Assembly: GCA_015680685.1 (NCBI GenBank) | Contig: MNCI01006048.1 | Span: 3,303 to 67,302, forward strand | Origin: Gnetum montanum | Taxonomy: Eukaryota > Streptophyta > Gnetopsida > Gnetales > Gnetaceae | Direction of reading: 5' to 3' | DNA length: 64,000 nucleotides | Shown: piece after piece, positions 1 to 10,399 of the stretch | How positions within the stretch are numbered: position 1 is the stretch's first letter | How the letters are laid out: the number at the start of each line of letters is the position of its first letter | The notes under the pieces: generated by a model | What the model was told of the DNA's origin: nothing | Database searches by the model: none | The model's input: only the letters and a program-made list of their open reading frames with translations | Position numbers and translations under genes: made by a program

Positions 1-20
1 AAAAGACTTGTCCTCAATTC

Positions 21-3000
21 ATGGCATTGTATGGTGACAATACCCAAGGGCAAGAAAATGGAAAAACCCCTATCATGGTTCTTGATGTAGCTCATGAGAT
101 AGAAAATGAAGAGGTTTCCTCATTAGAACAAGTCATGGTAGGCGACCCTAACCCACACAACACTCGCTATCGCAAAATCAGTGACATTATGAATACTGCA
201 CAACAACAAACTAGGAACAATTTCTATACACCTCCAAATAAAAGAGTTCCTATTCGAAACAATGCAAACAATCAATCCGGGTCATCCCAAGTAATTGCCC
301 CACAACAACCAAATCCCCCATCTGTACTTAGGAGAGTTCCATCTCAACAAGAAGCCAAAGATGAAACTAAGAATTATGATTTGGTTGAGGACTTAAAAAG
401 AGTGAAAGCCAACATTTCAATGTATGACCTTCTACACTTTAACGAAATGAAAGAAGTGATTCGGGATATGGTTCATATACCTGTAGCCCAAAGAGAAAAA
501 TCCCCAATCCCCGAAAGGCAAGTTTACTTTGCAGAAAGTCCTAACACGTTACCAGTACAAAACATGGATAATTCTATGTCTAGCAAAGAGGATCATCCCC
601 CTTTCCTAACCACTCTGATTATTTTAGGAAAGAATGTCCATAACTGTTTAATGGATTCAGGTGCAACTGTTAGTGTTATGCCTCTTGACATTTGTAACAC
701 CTTAGGAGCACAAATGATACCACAAACTAAAAGTGTAATTCAACTTGATGGATCTAGCGTACCTGTAGTAGGGTTATTAAAAGGAGTAAAAGTACAACTT
801 AAGAAATACCCTACATTTACATGTTATACAGACATCCTAGTAGTTGACATGACACCCACATATGGTGTGCTCTTATCTAGAACTTTTGGAGCTAAGTTTG
901 GGGGCTTCTTTAGGTCAGATTTCTCAGAATTATTGATCCCAGTTAAAGGAAAATCTGAATATATGATTATACCTAGGGAACCCTTTTATAAGCAAGTGGT
1001 AACAACTTTTGATCAACAAACTACGTCTCAAGGAAATCAAAACAACAATCATTTCGTTGGAGTGGTCGAACTAGGACTTGGCGAATATTCCTTAAATGAT
1101 GATATAGATGAGGCTACATACATAAATCCTTTTGCATACACATGTTCCACTCAATACTATCAAGCTTTTAGAGAATATGAGAAGGTGTATGAAGATATTT
1201 TGCCATATCACCAACATGATGGAAAAACCTTTCTTTTTGGTGACCCACCACCACTAGGAAATGATACAGACATAAGTGAGATTTTAACTAATGAAATATT
1301 AGAAGATGAACCAAAATTTGATGATGATCACTGTTACCTTGATCAAAGGGCCAATTTTTTAGATTTTACAAACTTGAATACTTGGATATTAAGAGTGGAT
1401 GGTGCTTCTTCCAAGAAAGGATGTGGAGCTGGAATAATGCTTATACCTCCTGGTGAAGCTCCTATTCTTAAAGCTATTAATTTCACTCAACCAATGACCA
1501 ACAATATGGTCGAGTATGAAGCACTAATTCACGGGATCAAATTAGCTAAACACTACGATTTGTCCAAACTTAAAATCTATAGTGACTCCCAACTGATAGT
1601 GAACCAAGCTAATGGTCTCTTTGACGATAAAGACATCACCATGAAAGCATACAAAGCTTACGTTCTTGAACTTATTAAAGAATTTGAACGTGTAACCATT
1701 GAACATGTGCCTAGAGAAGAAAATTATATTCCTAATGCACTAGCCCAGATGGCTACCACTTTGGATGTCCCTTTTAAACATAATGCTTGGGATTCAGAAA
1801 TCATTATCGAAAAGGTGAAGTCTTATTCTATCCCTGATAATATCTCTTCTTTTCAAGTGTTTGTTGATGATGACCATATTTGTAAGTTCCTATTTTCTGA
1901 AGGAGAATTTAATGATCAAGGAGATACATCCAAGGATGTTGTGTTCTTAAATAAGATATCTCCTGAAACTGCAGTTAGAGAAGCTTTATTTGATGATCTA
2001 TACACCAAGGCCCCAGATTTATCTAAAAACAATAATTGGCAAACGTTAGCTCAAACTGAAACAATTCAAGTTCAAAAGGGAGGAAAACAATACCCTGTTA
2101 AAATAGGAGCTTGTCTACATCCAGATGAAAGACAAAGCTTTGTTGACCTATTACATGAATTTAATGATGTTCTAGCTTGGACGTACAAAGACCTTAGGAC
2201 TTTCAATCCACTAGTGATGACACATACCATTCCCCTTAGGTCAGAAACAAAACCATTCAGGCAAAAGCTTAGACCTGTGAATCCAAAGATTGAAATCCTT
2301 ATGAAAGCAGAAATTGATAAACTTCTAGAATCCAAAATAATTTATCCAGTAAGACATTCCTGTTGGATCTCAAACTTAGTACCCGTTAGGAAACGAACTG
2401 GTGAGTTAAGGTTATGCATTGATTTTCGTAACCTTAATACTTCTTGCATCAAGGATAATTATCCACTCCCTCTTATGGAGGAGTTATTGCAAATTGTGAA
2501 TGGTGCTCAAATGTATTCCTTTTTGGATGGGTATTCGGGATATAACCAAATTTTAGTGAATAAGAAGGACCAATATAAGACAGCTTTTACAACAAAGTGG
2601 GGAACCTTTCAATTCGCTAAAATGCCATTTGGCCTTATAAATGCTGGCTCTACCTTCCAAAGAGCTATGGACAAAACTTTTGAGGGGCTAATTAGAAAGT
2701 GTATTATTATCTACCTTGACGACTTAACTGTTTTCTCTAAAGATAGAGGTATGCACCTTAGAGACCTTAGGAATGTTTTTATGAGATGTAGACAATTTGG
2801 CATCACCTTGAATGCAAAGAAATCCATCTTTGGTGTTCAAAGTGGTAAATTTCTAGGTCATATAGTGACCAAAGAGGGGATTGCGATTGATCCTGAGCGA
2901 GTAAATGCAATTTTAGAAGTACCTTACCCTTTATCCAAGACTGATCTAAGGGCTTTCTTTGGTAAGATTAATTTTGTTAGACGATTTATCCCAATTTATG

Positions 3001-4091
3001 CTGAGTTAGTTAGACCATTGAATGACATGCTTAAGAAAGATAGTAATATGCATTGGACAAATGATAGAAAGAATGCGTTTCTTGCTATTAAAGAAGCAAT
3101 AATTGATGCACCTATCCTAGCTTCTCCTTGGTATGAAAATGATTTCTACTTATATGCCTTTTCTAGCGATGTTACAGCTGCTGCTATCTTAACCCAAGAC
3201 ATAAATGATCAAGGTGAAAGACCCATAGCTTTCATGTCTGCACCTCTAAAGGATGCCGAATTAAGATACTCACCCGTAGAGAAGCAATTGTATGCTGTGA
3301 TAAAAGCCTTGAAGAAATTCCGCTACTACTTGTTAAACTCAAAAGTCTTCGTCATTGTCCCTGATCCAACCACCATCGCTTTAGCCAAATTACAAGATCC
3401 TAGTGAGAAACGCGCTAAGTGGGTTATGAAGCTTCAAGAATTTGATATTCAATGGAAGGTAGCAAAGTTAGTTAGAGGGACTGGTCTTGCTAAATTAATA
3501 GCTAAAGCTTCAACCTCGGAAAATTGTGATGCATCCATAGATAAAGAATCAATTCCTCTTCATATATTATCCATCAATGAAGAAAATGATATCCCATTTG
3601 CTCCCAATCGGTTGTATGATCCATGGTATGGGGATATCAAGTTTTATTTAACCTTCCATCGTTGTCCCTCAGATTTACCTAGATATAAAAGAAAGCTCTT
3701 AATATCAAAATGTTCTAAATTCGCTCTAATAAGTGGTGAATTATTTAGAAAGAACTTCCAAGGGATATACCTTAAGTGTTTGAACCAAGAGCAAGCTAAC
3801 AATGCTGTAAAACAACTTCACAATGAAGGACATATAGGATACCGTTCATTAGTTCATAAAATTGTGAGGGCTGGTTATCATTGGCCTACTATGATTAATG
3901 ATGCTTATAACCTAGTTAAGACGTGTGTTCAATGCCAAATATTTAAAGGTAAAGATTCCAAGAGTTCAGCCACATTACAACCTATAATAGAAACAAGACC
4001 ATTTGCCCAATGGGCCTTAGATTTTATTGGAGTGATCAATCCTTTATCTACCACCCTTCATAAGTTCATTTTGACAGCCACTGATTATTGA
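21..4091 (+). pseudogene. Element A gag-end/pol polyprotein (PR, RNase H, RT, degenerate RNase H, start of INT)
   Basis: A 1356-codon frame that probably continues from upstream gag. Residues 1-200 are low-complexity gag/linker. An aspartic protease follows with DSGAT at 212-216. Next is a plant/archaeal-type RNase H (about 455-585) with D460, E498 and D522; the fourth acidic position appears as N572. Reverse transcriptase spans about 745-930, with YLDD at 898-901. The usual Ty3 RNase H follows (about 1035-1150) but looks inactive: the first catalytic Asp is F1047 and the Glu of the ExE box is Q1089. The integrase zinc finger is H1267, H1271, C1302, C1305, and the first catalytic Asp is D1334. 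The frame stops at TGA (4089-4091) where relatives have Trp, so it is a single nonsense mutation within integrase. The order RNase H before RT is unusual (see findings). Confidence 0.9.
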
Positions 4092-4891
4092 ACACGTTGG
4101 TTAGAGGCGAGAGCAACCAAAACTGCATCATTTCGTGAGGTCATTCGCTTCGTAGAAAATGATATAATCTCCAGATATGGTTACCCTTATGCTTTAGTAG
4201 TTGATAATGGGCCCGCCTTCATTTCCATAGAGTTTACAAATTGGGCTAGAGACCATAACATCATTGTCAAGGTAGTAACCGAATATTACCCACAAGGTAA
4301 TGGTTTGGCTGAGTCTTCCAACAAAATTATATTAGATTTAAAAAGTTGGTAGCCCAAAATCCACGAACTTGGCATAAACAATTAAAATGGGCAGTTTGGG
4401 ATGATAGGATTCGTTACAAAGAATCGATCAAGACTACGCCATATGATTTAGTGTACGGACAAGAACCCATATTGCCAATTAATTTACAGATCCCTACATA
4501 TCAATTCTTCTTGGACTACTTACCAACTAATGAGCATCTAATATCACGAGCATGTGACATTTTGAACTTAGAACTTAAAAGGGTTAAAGCAATCGAAAAT
4601 ATGTGTGGTCATCAACAAATTGTCAAGAGATGGTTCGATAAAAAATATGCGGCTAAAAATTTTCAAGTAGGCGATCTAGTCCTTAAGAGAGATAGAGCGT
4701 CTGGTCAAACTGGCCCTCAAACTAAGTTTTCACCTATGTGGTCAGGTCCATTCCAAATTGTAGACATCACTGCCCCAAATGTGTTTAAGATTGCTGATTT
4801 GCAAGGATATAGGTTGAATAGGAATTTTAATGCATTTCATTTGAAACATTTCTACTCAGGTACCCCACGTGGGCATCTGGTAGATTCTTAG
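4092..4891 (+). pseudogene. Element A integrase core and C-terminus, downstream of the stop
   Basis: Reading continues in the same frame after the TGA with typical integrase core sequence: a VVDNGP motif with the second catalytic Asp near 4203 and a GLAES motif with the Glu near 4311. A TAG appears at 4350-4352 because one base was lost in the A-run around 4340. The frame then shifts and stays open to 4891 (residues beginning VAQNPRTWHK), covering the integrase C-terminal domain with the GDLVLKR and SGPFQI motifs and ending near FHLKHFYSG. No chromodomain follows. With the upstream frame this makes a full-length integrase carrying only two lesions. Confidence 0.88.
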
Positions 4892-6196
4892 TTGCATGTT
4901 TTCTTCCCCTTTTTCATTGCATTTCATATGTATATTATTGCATTTTCATATTTTGCTTGCATTTCCATCATTTCTTTCTTAGCATATTGTTTTGATTATT
5001 GTGTTCTTCATATGATTTTAATAATCATTGGTCATTTGAGTTACTTGATATTGGGTCATCTTAACACCATTGAAAAATAATGTAGGTATGATATAATTTA
5101 CTATTACTATGATATAATGCTATAAAATCCACTTTATATTTTATACTGTAACTCTTTCCAATTGATTCCAAGGTTTCAGTTTATTTGTTATGTTTGATTA
5201 TGGAGCATTTGATTTATACAAACTTATCATGCTATCATCATGATCATGTGAGTGTAGGATATGTGATGTTGGAGAGTGGTTAGTCATAATTACTAGGTGA
5301 CCTTGGAAAATTCTATCCTTTCCTCTCATAAGCCGAAGCCCTCAGGTATGATGATCCATGGCTATCCTGTGAACAACAGGGTGAAGTGTGTTCATTTCTA
5401 CTTGAGAACCCTTAGCCACCCAGGAGACCTGCTATGATGCCACCAATCAAAGGCACATACACGAGGGTTGAACTGCACCATGGGCAAAGTTTCCAAAAGG
5501 ACCATGCTCTTTGGCAGTGCAGCTAATCGGCCAGACTCGTGTTGGAATTCCTACCTCAAGAATGAAGTACACCATGAGCAAAGATTCCTTAAAAAATAAA
5601 AAAAAAAAAAAAAAAATGAGGACCGTGTTCATTGGCAGTGTAATAAGTTCTTGAGTGTGATGGGGTCCGGCAGCAATCCTCACCCTAACCTCCGTTTCCC
5701 CCTTTTAAATTTAAGTTTTTCAAAAAAGTGAAAAAGAAAGAAAAAAAGAAAAAAGGTGAAAAAGAAAAAAGAAAAAAAAACCAAGGAAAAATCTGAAAGT
5801 TGTGGCTTACTATGATCTAACATGAGCTTTAGCTCATCCTCCTCATTAAGTTTTGTATAAGTCACTTGCTCAAAATAGTCTGCATACTTTTACTGTTACC
5901 TTGTGAAAATATTGAGAATGAGAGCTTAAGTATATATCTACATATATATATATAATTACACATATATATCTATAGATCCTAGTCAAAATATCAATAAATT
6001 ATATATTTAGATTTTAATGGTTGTTTGGATGGCCTATGTCAGTGTCTCTTTTGATTATTTGGTTATTTTGATCATGTTTAGAACATTATAGTTTATTTTC
6101 AAGTTTGCATTTCTTGTTTTATATTGTTTTTGTTTTCCCCACCATTTGCATTTTCATTTAAAATTTTCTAGTCCTTGCACTTGCATGCAATCTGTA
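4892..6196 (+). other. Element A 3' untranslated region
   Basis: About 1.3 kb between the integrase stop and the polypurine tract. Short open frames here have no protein-like features. It is AT-rich, with an A-run at 5587-5616, an A/G-rich stretch at about 5717-5790, and a TA-rich stretch at about 5931-5975. An imperfect internal duplication is listed separately. Confidence 0.7.
5476..5647 (+). repeat. Imperfect direct duplication in element A 3' UTR
   Basis: Two related copies lie at 5476-5527 and 5570-5647. Each begins CACCATG(G/A)GCAAAG and ends with GGCAGTG followed by a TAAT-like tail. The second copy is longer because an A-rich run has expanded between its halves. Confidence 0.65.
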
Positions 6197-6210
6197 GTTT
6201 GGGGGCTAAG
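6197..6210 (+). promoter_or_regulatory. Polypurine tract of element A
   Basis: GTTTGGGGGCTAAG directly precedes the TGTTGA start of the 3' LTR. This is where plus-strand DNA synthesis is primed in Ty3/gypsy elements. Confidence 0.75.
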
Positions 6211-7801
6211 TGTTGAGGCCAACCTTACCCATGCTAGGCATAGGGCCTTGATCAATAGTGACGCTGGAGCTTAAAATATATAGACAGTGGTATCTAGGTG
6301 GCAAGAATTCCCAAGTGAACTGCCAAGGAAAAGTCACCAAAAATTTAAAACTGTTAAGAGTCCGAATTATTCATACGTTTGGTAGGGTTCAGGGCACAAG
6401 TAGTTAAAATCGAGAAGAACCAAAGATAAGTCTAAACCCATAAAACACAGAATAGAAAAAGAATCCAGGTTAAATGAAAGATAAATTAATACATAAATCA
6501 TGAGCAACAGGACATCACCCACCACAATAAAATTAAAATATATAAAAAGGAATGAGGACCTACCAATGTACCTTTTAAAAATAAAATAAAATATAAACTT
6601 AAGGCTTATTTTCTTGTGTTTTATTTTAGGTGGTTGACATGGAAAAGGTGACCAGCAATTTGGGGTTAGGTTTTCTCCTTCCTCCTGTAGGGCCGCCGCT
6701 ATAAACAGGAGGGGGGACGTTGATTGCTGGAAGGGGCAGATTTTCTTTTGACGCTTCTCTCGCAGGCAGATCCGGCCCTGCTCATACTAGTTTCGGTCTT
6801 CGGAGCAGATCTGGCCCTGTGCCGATTTTCAGCCACGATTCTGTGATCGGCTGCCCCATTGATCCAGCCCTTCTCAGGCAAGATCTGTTCTGTTGCCTTC
6901 TTCTGCGCCCGCACCTTCAGCTTCTCCGTGCAGAGCTTGCTTCTGCGGTAGTGGTGGCACGCGTTGCTATGGAGGCACCCGCAGCAGAGGCGACGCACGT
7001 TGCAGAGATGGCAGCGTGCGTTCTTTCAGCGGCTCGCATTCCATGGTCTAGCGATCCAGTCCTATTCTGGCCAGATCCCGCCCTCCTTCTGAAGTTGCGC
7101 GTTGTGCGCTGCTTTCGCCGTGAAAGCAGAGGAACTTGTCCGCGGCCTTGCGACGCAGGCACTTTGAACGTCGTCCCAGCCGCCTCAGCCGGGTTTCATC
7201 TACGCTGGATGTTTCATCCGCCTGAAACGTGGAGTTGCAGAGCTAGGGTTTTGTGACTTTGTTTAGCGAACCAGAGTTTAGGAAATTTCTCCAGCGTCAT
7301 CCTTTTCACATTCACGATCAGCATTGTCAAAACTGTTGACCTTACTAATACTTCTCAAAGCGTTTGTTGCTATTTTTGGCCTGCCACAGGGAGGTCTCAC
7401 GGGTAGATTCTGGTGGCTGTTTTCCTGGTTCTTTTTTTTAGGTCTCCCGTCAGTTGCAGGTTCTCTGGGGTTCGGCACCGAGCAGTCTTCGTAGGCGAAT
7501 ATGTGCCACAAAGGAAGCAACAGCAGGACATATGAATTGAATATTTGAATTATTTATCATTTTATTACACAAATTATTTTAAGTTTCCAATATTAAATTA
7601 AATTTAAGTATTTAAATATTAAATCAAATTTAAGTTTTTTTTATATATTTTTTAAAATATTGTTATTATTGTTTTGTCACATAGCCCTTTCCAGCTGAGA
7701 CTACTCTCGGGTTTCCGTACCCATACGGGAGGCGCCCTAGGCAATAGTCTCCTCAAACGAGTTTTTCCGGTGTTGGCATGACCAAAATTTACGCATCAAC
7801 A
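6211..7801 (+). repeat. 3' LTR of element A (1591 bp)
   Basis: The start TGTTGAGGCC follows the polypurine tract and the end is ...ATCAACA, giving a 6-base terminal inverted repeat TGTTGA/TCAACA. A TATA box (TATAAA) lies at 6700-6705, so U3 is about 500 bp and R-U5 about 1.1 kb. From about 6680 to 7520 the DNA is clearly GC-richer than the rest of the window, and several overlapping open frames there are by-products of that composition. The 5' LTR is outside the window, so the boundaries rest on end motifs and on the change to family-B sequence at 7802. Confidence 0.8.
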
Positions 7802-8420
7802 GTGTTCAATTTTGTAGTTGTTCAACACCAAATTTTTTTTTTATCATGATTGTATATCTGTACACTTGGGCACTTTATGTTTGTTTGTGTTTGTTTATGT
7901 TTGTCGTATGTTTGTCATCAGTCAATAATTCTATACATTCCCAAATTTGTAAAAAGCTCAAGGATGAGTTTTCATTCACTTGTGGGGGTATGATGAATCA
8001 TAAATTGGGTGCATTGAATAGGCCCCATCAATGCATGATTTAATGCATTGATATGGCCCCATTGATGTAGTGTCTATTTTTGCCTATAAATAAATGCTCA
8101 GCCATCGTGTTTATGATATATCTTATCATAGTTATAGCAGAGCTCTTATCATTTTGTCATTTAAAAGTTATAATATTTTTCTCTGAGTGCCTACAATAGA
8201 AGTCAAGAGTATACAAATCTTTATTCAAGCATTGTTGTAGAAGCATAACAATGCGTAGGGCAATAAAAATGAGCTTTTTGATAAACCTTGCAACATTTTG
8301 AAATAGATTAATTATTTATTTATGCATTCAATGTTTTATGCAATTTTTTTTAATGCTTAAGTAATTAAATAATTAATTACCCTAAAGTAAACTAGATTAA
8401 ATAATGATTAATCAAGAACA
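7802..8420 (+). mobile_element. Element B3: 3' internal end plus truncated LTR of family B
   Basis: From 7802 the sequence (starting GTGTTCAATTTTGTA) matches the 3' internal end of B2 near 43152, including the CAAGGATGAGTTTTCATT block. A polypurine tract (7980-7990, TTGTGGGGGTA) precedes an LTR start TGATGAATCA at 7991. The LTR carries the family's paired ATGCAT motifs and TATAAATA at 8085-8092. Similarity to other family LTRs fades at about 8420, so roughly the last half of the LTR is missing. The right edge is approximate. Confidence 0.75.
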
Positions 8421-8731
8421 TTAGTACAGACCAGGAAACGACTTTGCCACCCTTGTTTGTTAGCGTGGTTACCGATTATTGTTTTGTTTAATTCTCTGTG
8501 GGCTGCACGTCCGTGAGTCTCTTTCGGAAAAGATTTAAATTGCGTTGTTGCCTTAGGATGTGGAAAGCGAGTTTCTATTTTTACGATTCAGGGTTGTCTG
8601 TTTAGCAGGCATCGCAGTAAGAACCAAGAACCGCCCAATTAATGGTTCCTTCACGTTAATTGTTTGCTTGCCAACATCATCAACCAAAAAAAAAAAAAAA
8701 CAGAATCCAGATTGCCAATATGCCATTTCAG
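8421..8731 (+). other. Flank or intron before the O-methyltransferase exon
   Basis: Unique-looking sequence that is GC-richer than the elements around it, with an A-run at 8686-8700. It ends in a plausible splice acceptor (GCCATTTCAG, ending at 8731), so it could be the 3' part of an intron whose upstream exon is displaced or lost. No coding similarity recognised. Confidence 0.4.
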
Positions 8732-9745
8732 GCCAGGACGCCGCGAGTGATGTTTAAAGCTACTTCGACGATGTTGCTGAACGACGAGGTATGCATGGCG
8801 CCCTGGCACAGACTCGCCGACTGCGTCACCCGCGGTGTCGGCGCGTTCACAGATGTTTATGGATGCAAGTTTTATGAGTACGGGTCGAGCCGGCCGGAGT
8901 TCAGCGGTCTCTTCGACGACGGTATGGTGGCCACGGACGCGGTGTTCGTGCCGTCGCTGCACGATACGTACGCGTCCGAGTTCGCGGGGCTGTCTTCCGT
9001 GGTCGATGTGGGAGGTGGCCACGGCGCCACTCTTGAGAGTCTTGTCCGCGCTTACCCTAACCTCACCACCGCCATCGACTTCGATCTCCCTATGTCATCC
9101 AATCTGGTCCTCAGATCGAAGGTGCCAGCCTCTTTCTCTCTTTATTCCTCCGCTTAATTGATTTTCATTCAAATACCTTGTAACGAAGGCAACTGGTTAT
9201 GCATTGATTATGCATTCCCGCCTCTGTTACCTCGGGAAAATTAACTTGGGTAAGGTACGTTGCAGGGATCACACACGTCGCAGGAGACATGTTCAAGGAA
9301 GTTCCAAAAGCGGACACTGCTTTAATCAAAGTAGGTTCACACTGTGATTATATAGTTTCTGTTTTTGTCTTTATGAACTGGAGTATGGCAATTTAGCAAA
9401 TGTGTTGATACGAAATTCATATTACGATTGCATACTTTAGCGGGTGTTAATCAATTGGGCGGACGAGGATTGCTGAGCAATTGCAGAAAGGCCATTCCAG
9501 CGGACAAGGGCAAGGTAATCATCGTGGACTCGGTGTTGGAGGAGGACATCCGCCCCCGTGATCCCACAGACGAGGTAGATCTAGGTCTGGCCTACGATCT
9601 GACTATGATTGCTCTGGCTGACGGCGGCAAAGAGCGCACAAAGAGCGACTGGCTCCACCTGCTCCATGCCGCAGGATTCCATGGCTACAAGTTCAAGCCA
9701 CTCTCACCCTGTGAAAGGCGATGCCTCATTGAAGCCTTACCATAG
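8732..9745 (+). pseudogene. Caffeic-acid-type O-methyltransferase relic (class II plant OMT)
   Basis: The product family moves a methyl group from S-adenosylmethionine to phenolic hydroxyls in the cytosol. Three exon-like pieces are seen. 8732-9121 carries the linker helix, the SAM-binding motif I (VVDVGGGHG) and FDLP. 9266-9330 carries VAGDMFKEVPKAD. 9441-9745 ends at TAG and carries GKVIIVDSVL and GGKERTKSDW. Introns are GT-AG. The first about 110 residues of this roughly 360-residue family are missing. Lesions: the first junction does not keep phase; exon 3 starts with Arg where Trp is usual; the catalytic His position reads Ile (VLINWAD); and a short deletion after that motif causes a frameshift with TGA at 9474. 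It is the only host-type protein gene recognised and is almost certainly non-functional as a full enzyme. Confidence 0.85.
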
Positions 9746-10205
9746 CTGTCGTCGCCTAAATATTAATCCAATTCTCCTACAATCCAGTACTTTATAGGAC
9801 GCCTGCTTCGATATGCACATTGTAGATTTTTCTCTAGTTTTTTTATCATCTTTCCTTTCCTTTTCTTTAATCCTATGCAGCAAGCTGGCCTCAAAAGGTT
9901 TGTTATTGTACAGGAACTGCTAAAAATAAAATAAAATCATATTCTATTATTACATTAACTCATCTCTTATTTCACATTCTCTGCTTCATTGTATGTACTT
10001 ACGGGATTTGTTTGCCATTACTCTTTCAAGTTGTACCCTACTTTGTTATACATATCCAATGTTTCTCAAAAAGGATAGATAGAAAACAAATATTTGGATG
10101 GAAAACAAAAACAAATATATGAGATGGAAGTTAAACAAAAGGTCATCCCTTTAAATTATGTAGGATATTTTTTAATGAGACAGAATAAAGGCGAATGGTG
10201 AAAAA
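9746..10205. other. Non-coding flank after the OMT relic
   Basis: AT-rich sequence with AATAAA-like stretches near 9925-9940 that could have served as polyadenylation signals. No other gene is seen. The body of the small retroelement whose tail follows may occupy the right part of it. Confidence 0.4.
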
Positions 10206-10265
10206 GAACTCATGTAGTTGACCTTATTTTATTGGGACAAAGGTATGATGATGATGATGATGATT
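10206..10265 (+). repeat. LINE/SINE-type 3' tail ending in (ATG)n, plus orientation
   Basis: A block GAACTCATGTAGTTGACC followed by TTATTGGGACAAAGGT and an (ATG)n microsatellite. The reverse complement occurs at 12683-12746. A unique 3' end followed by a short simple repeat is typical of plant LINE/SINE elements; which family is uncertain. Confidence 0.55.
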
Positions 10266-10399
10266 TATTGATGAGGTAGAAGAATAGATACGTATTTCTA
10301 AAGATATTTTAGCTTTACATTTTGTTGTTTCAATGCTAAAGATTTATAAAAGCTTATTCAATTTTTAAAAATAAAGTTCATTAAACAATAGCACGAAAG

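Larger units (their letters stand above)
1..7801 (+). mobile_element. Element A: Ty3/gypsy LTR retrotransposon, 3' part
   Basis: The window opens inside the element, so its 5' LTR, primer-binding site and most of gag lie to the left. Visible parts in order are a gag-end/pol frame (21-4091), the rest of integrase (4092-4891), a 1.3-kb 3' untranslated stretch, a G-rich polypurine tract (6197-6210) and a 3' LTR (6211-7801) with TGTTGA...TCAACA ends. Integrase follows RNase H, which is the Ty3/gypsy order, and no chromodomain is seen at the C-terminus. It is far less decayed than the other elements here. The sequence from 7802 onward matches internal DNA of element family B, so A probably inserted into an older B copy (B3). 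The expected left TSD copy is outside the window. Confidence 0.9.

Noticed and set aside
2072-2335. Minus-strand open frame inside element A pol
   Set aside because: Shadow of the plus-strand polyprotein, with no independent features.
1-4891. Element A considered as an integrated pararetrovirus
   Set aside because: It has an integrase, LTRs and a polypurine tract, with no movement or coat protein, so it is an LTR retrotransposon.
5587-5616. A-run considered as the poly(A) tail of a processed insertion
   Set aside because: It lies between the halves of an internal duplication within the 3' UTR of A, with no TSD or retrocopy attached.
6720-7256. Open frame of 178 codons, and overlapping minus-strand frames, in GC-rich DNA
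   Set aside because: It lies entirely within the R-U5 part of element A's LTR. Overlapping open frames on both strands are expected from high GC content, and no domain is visible.
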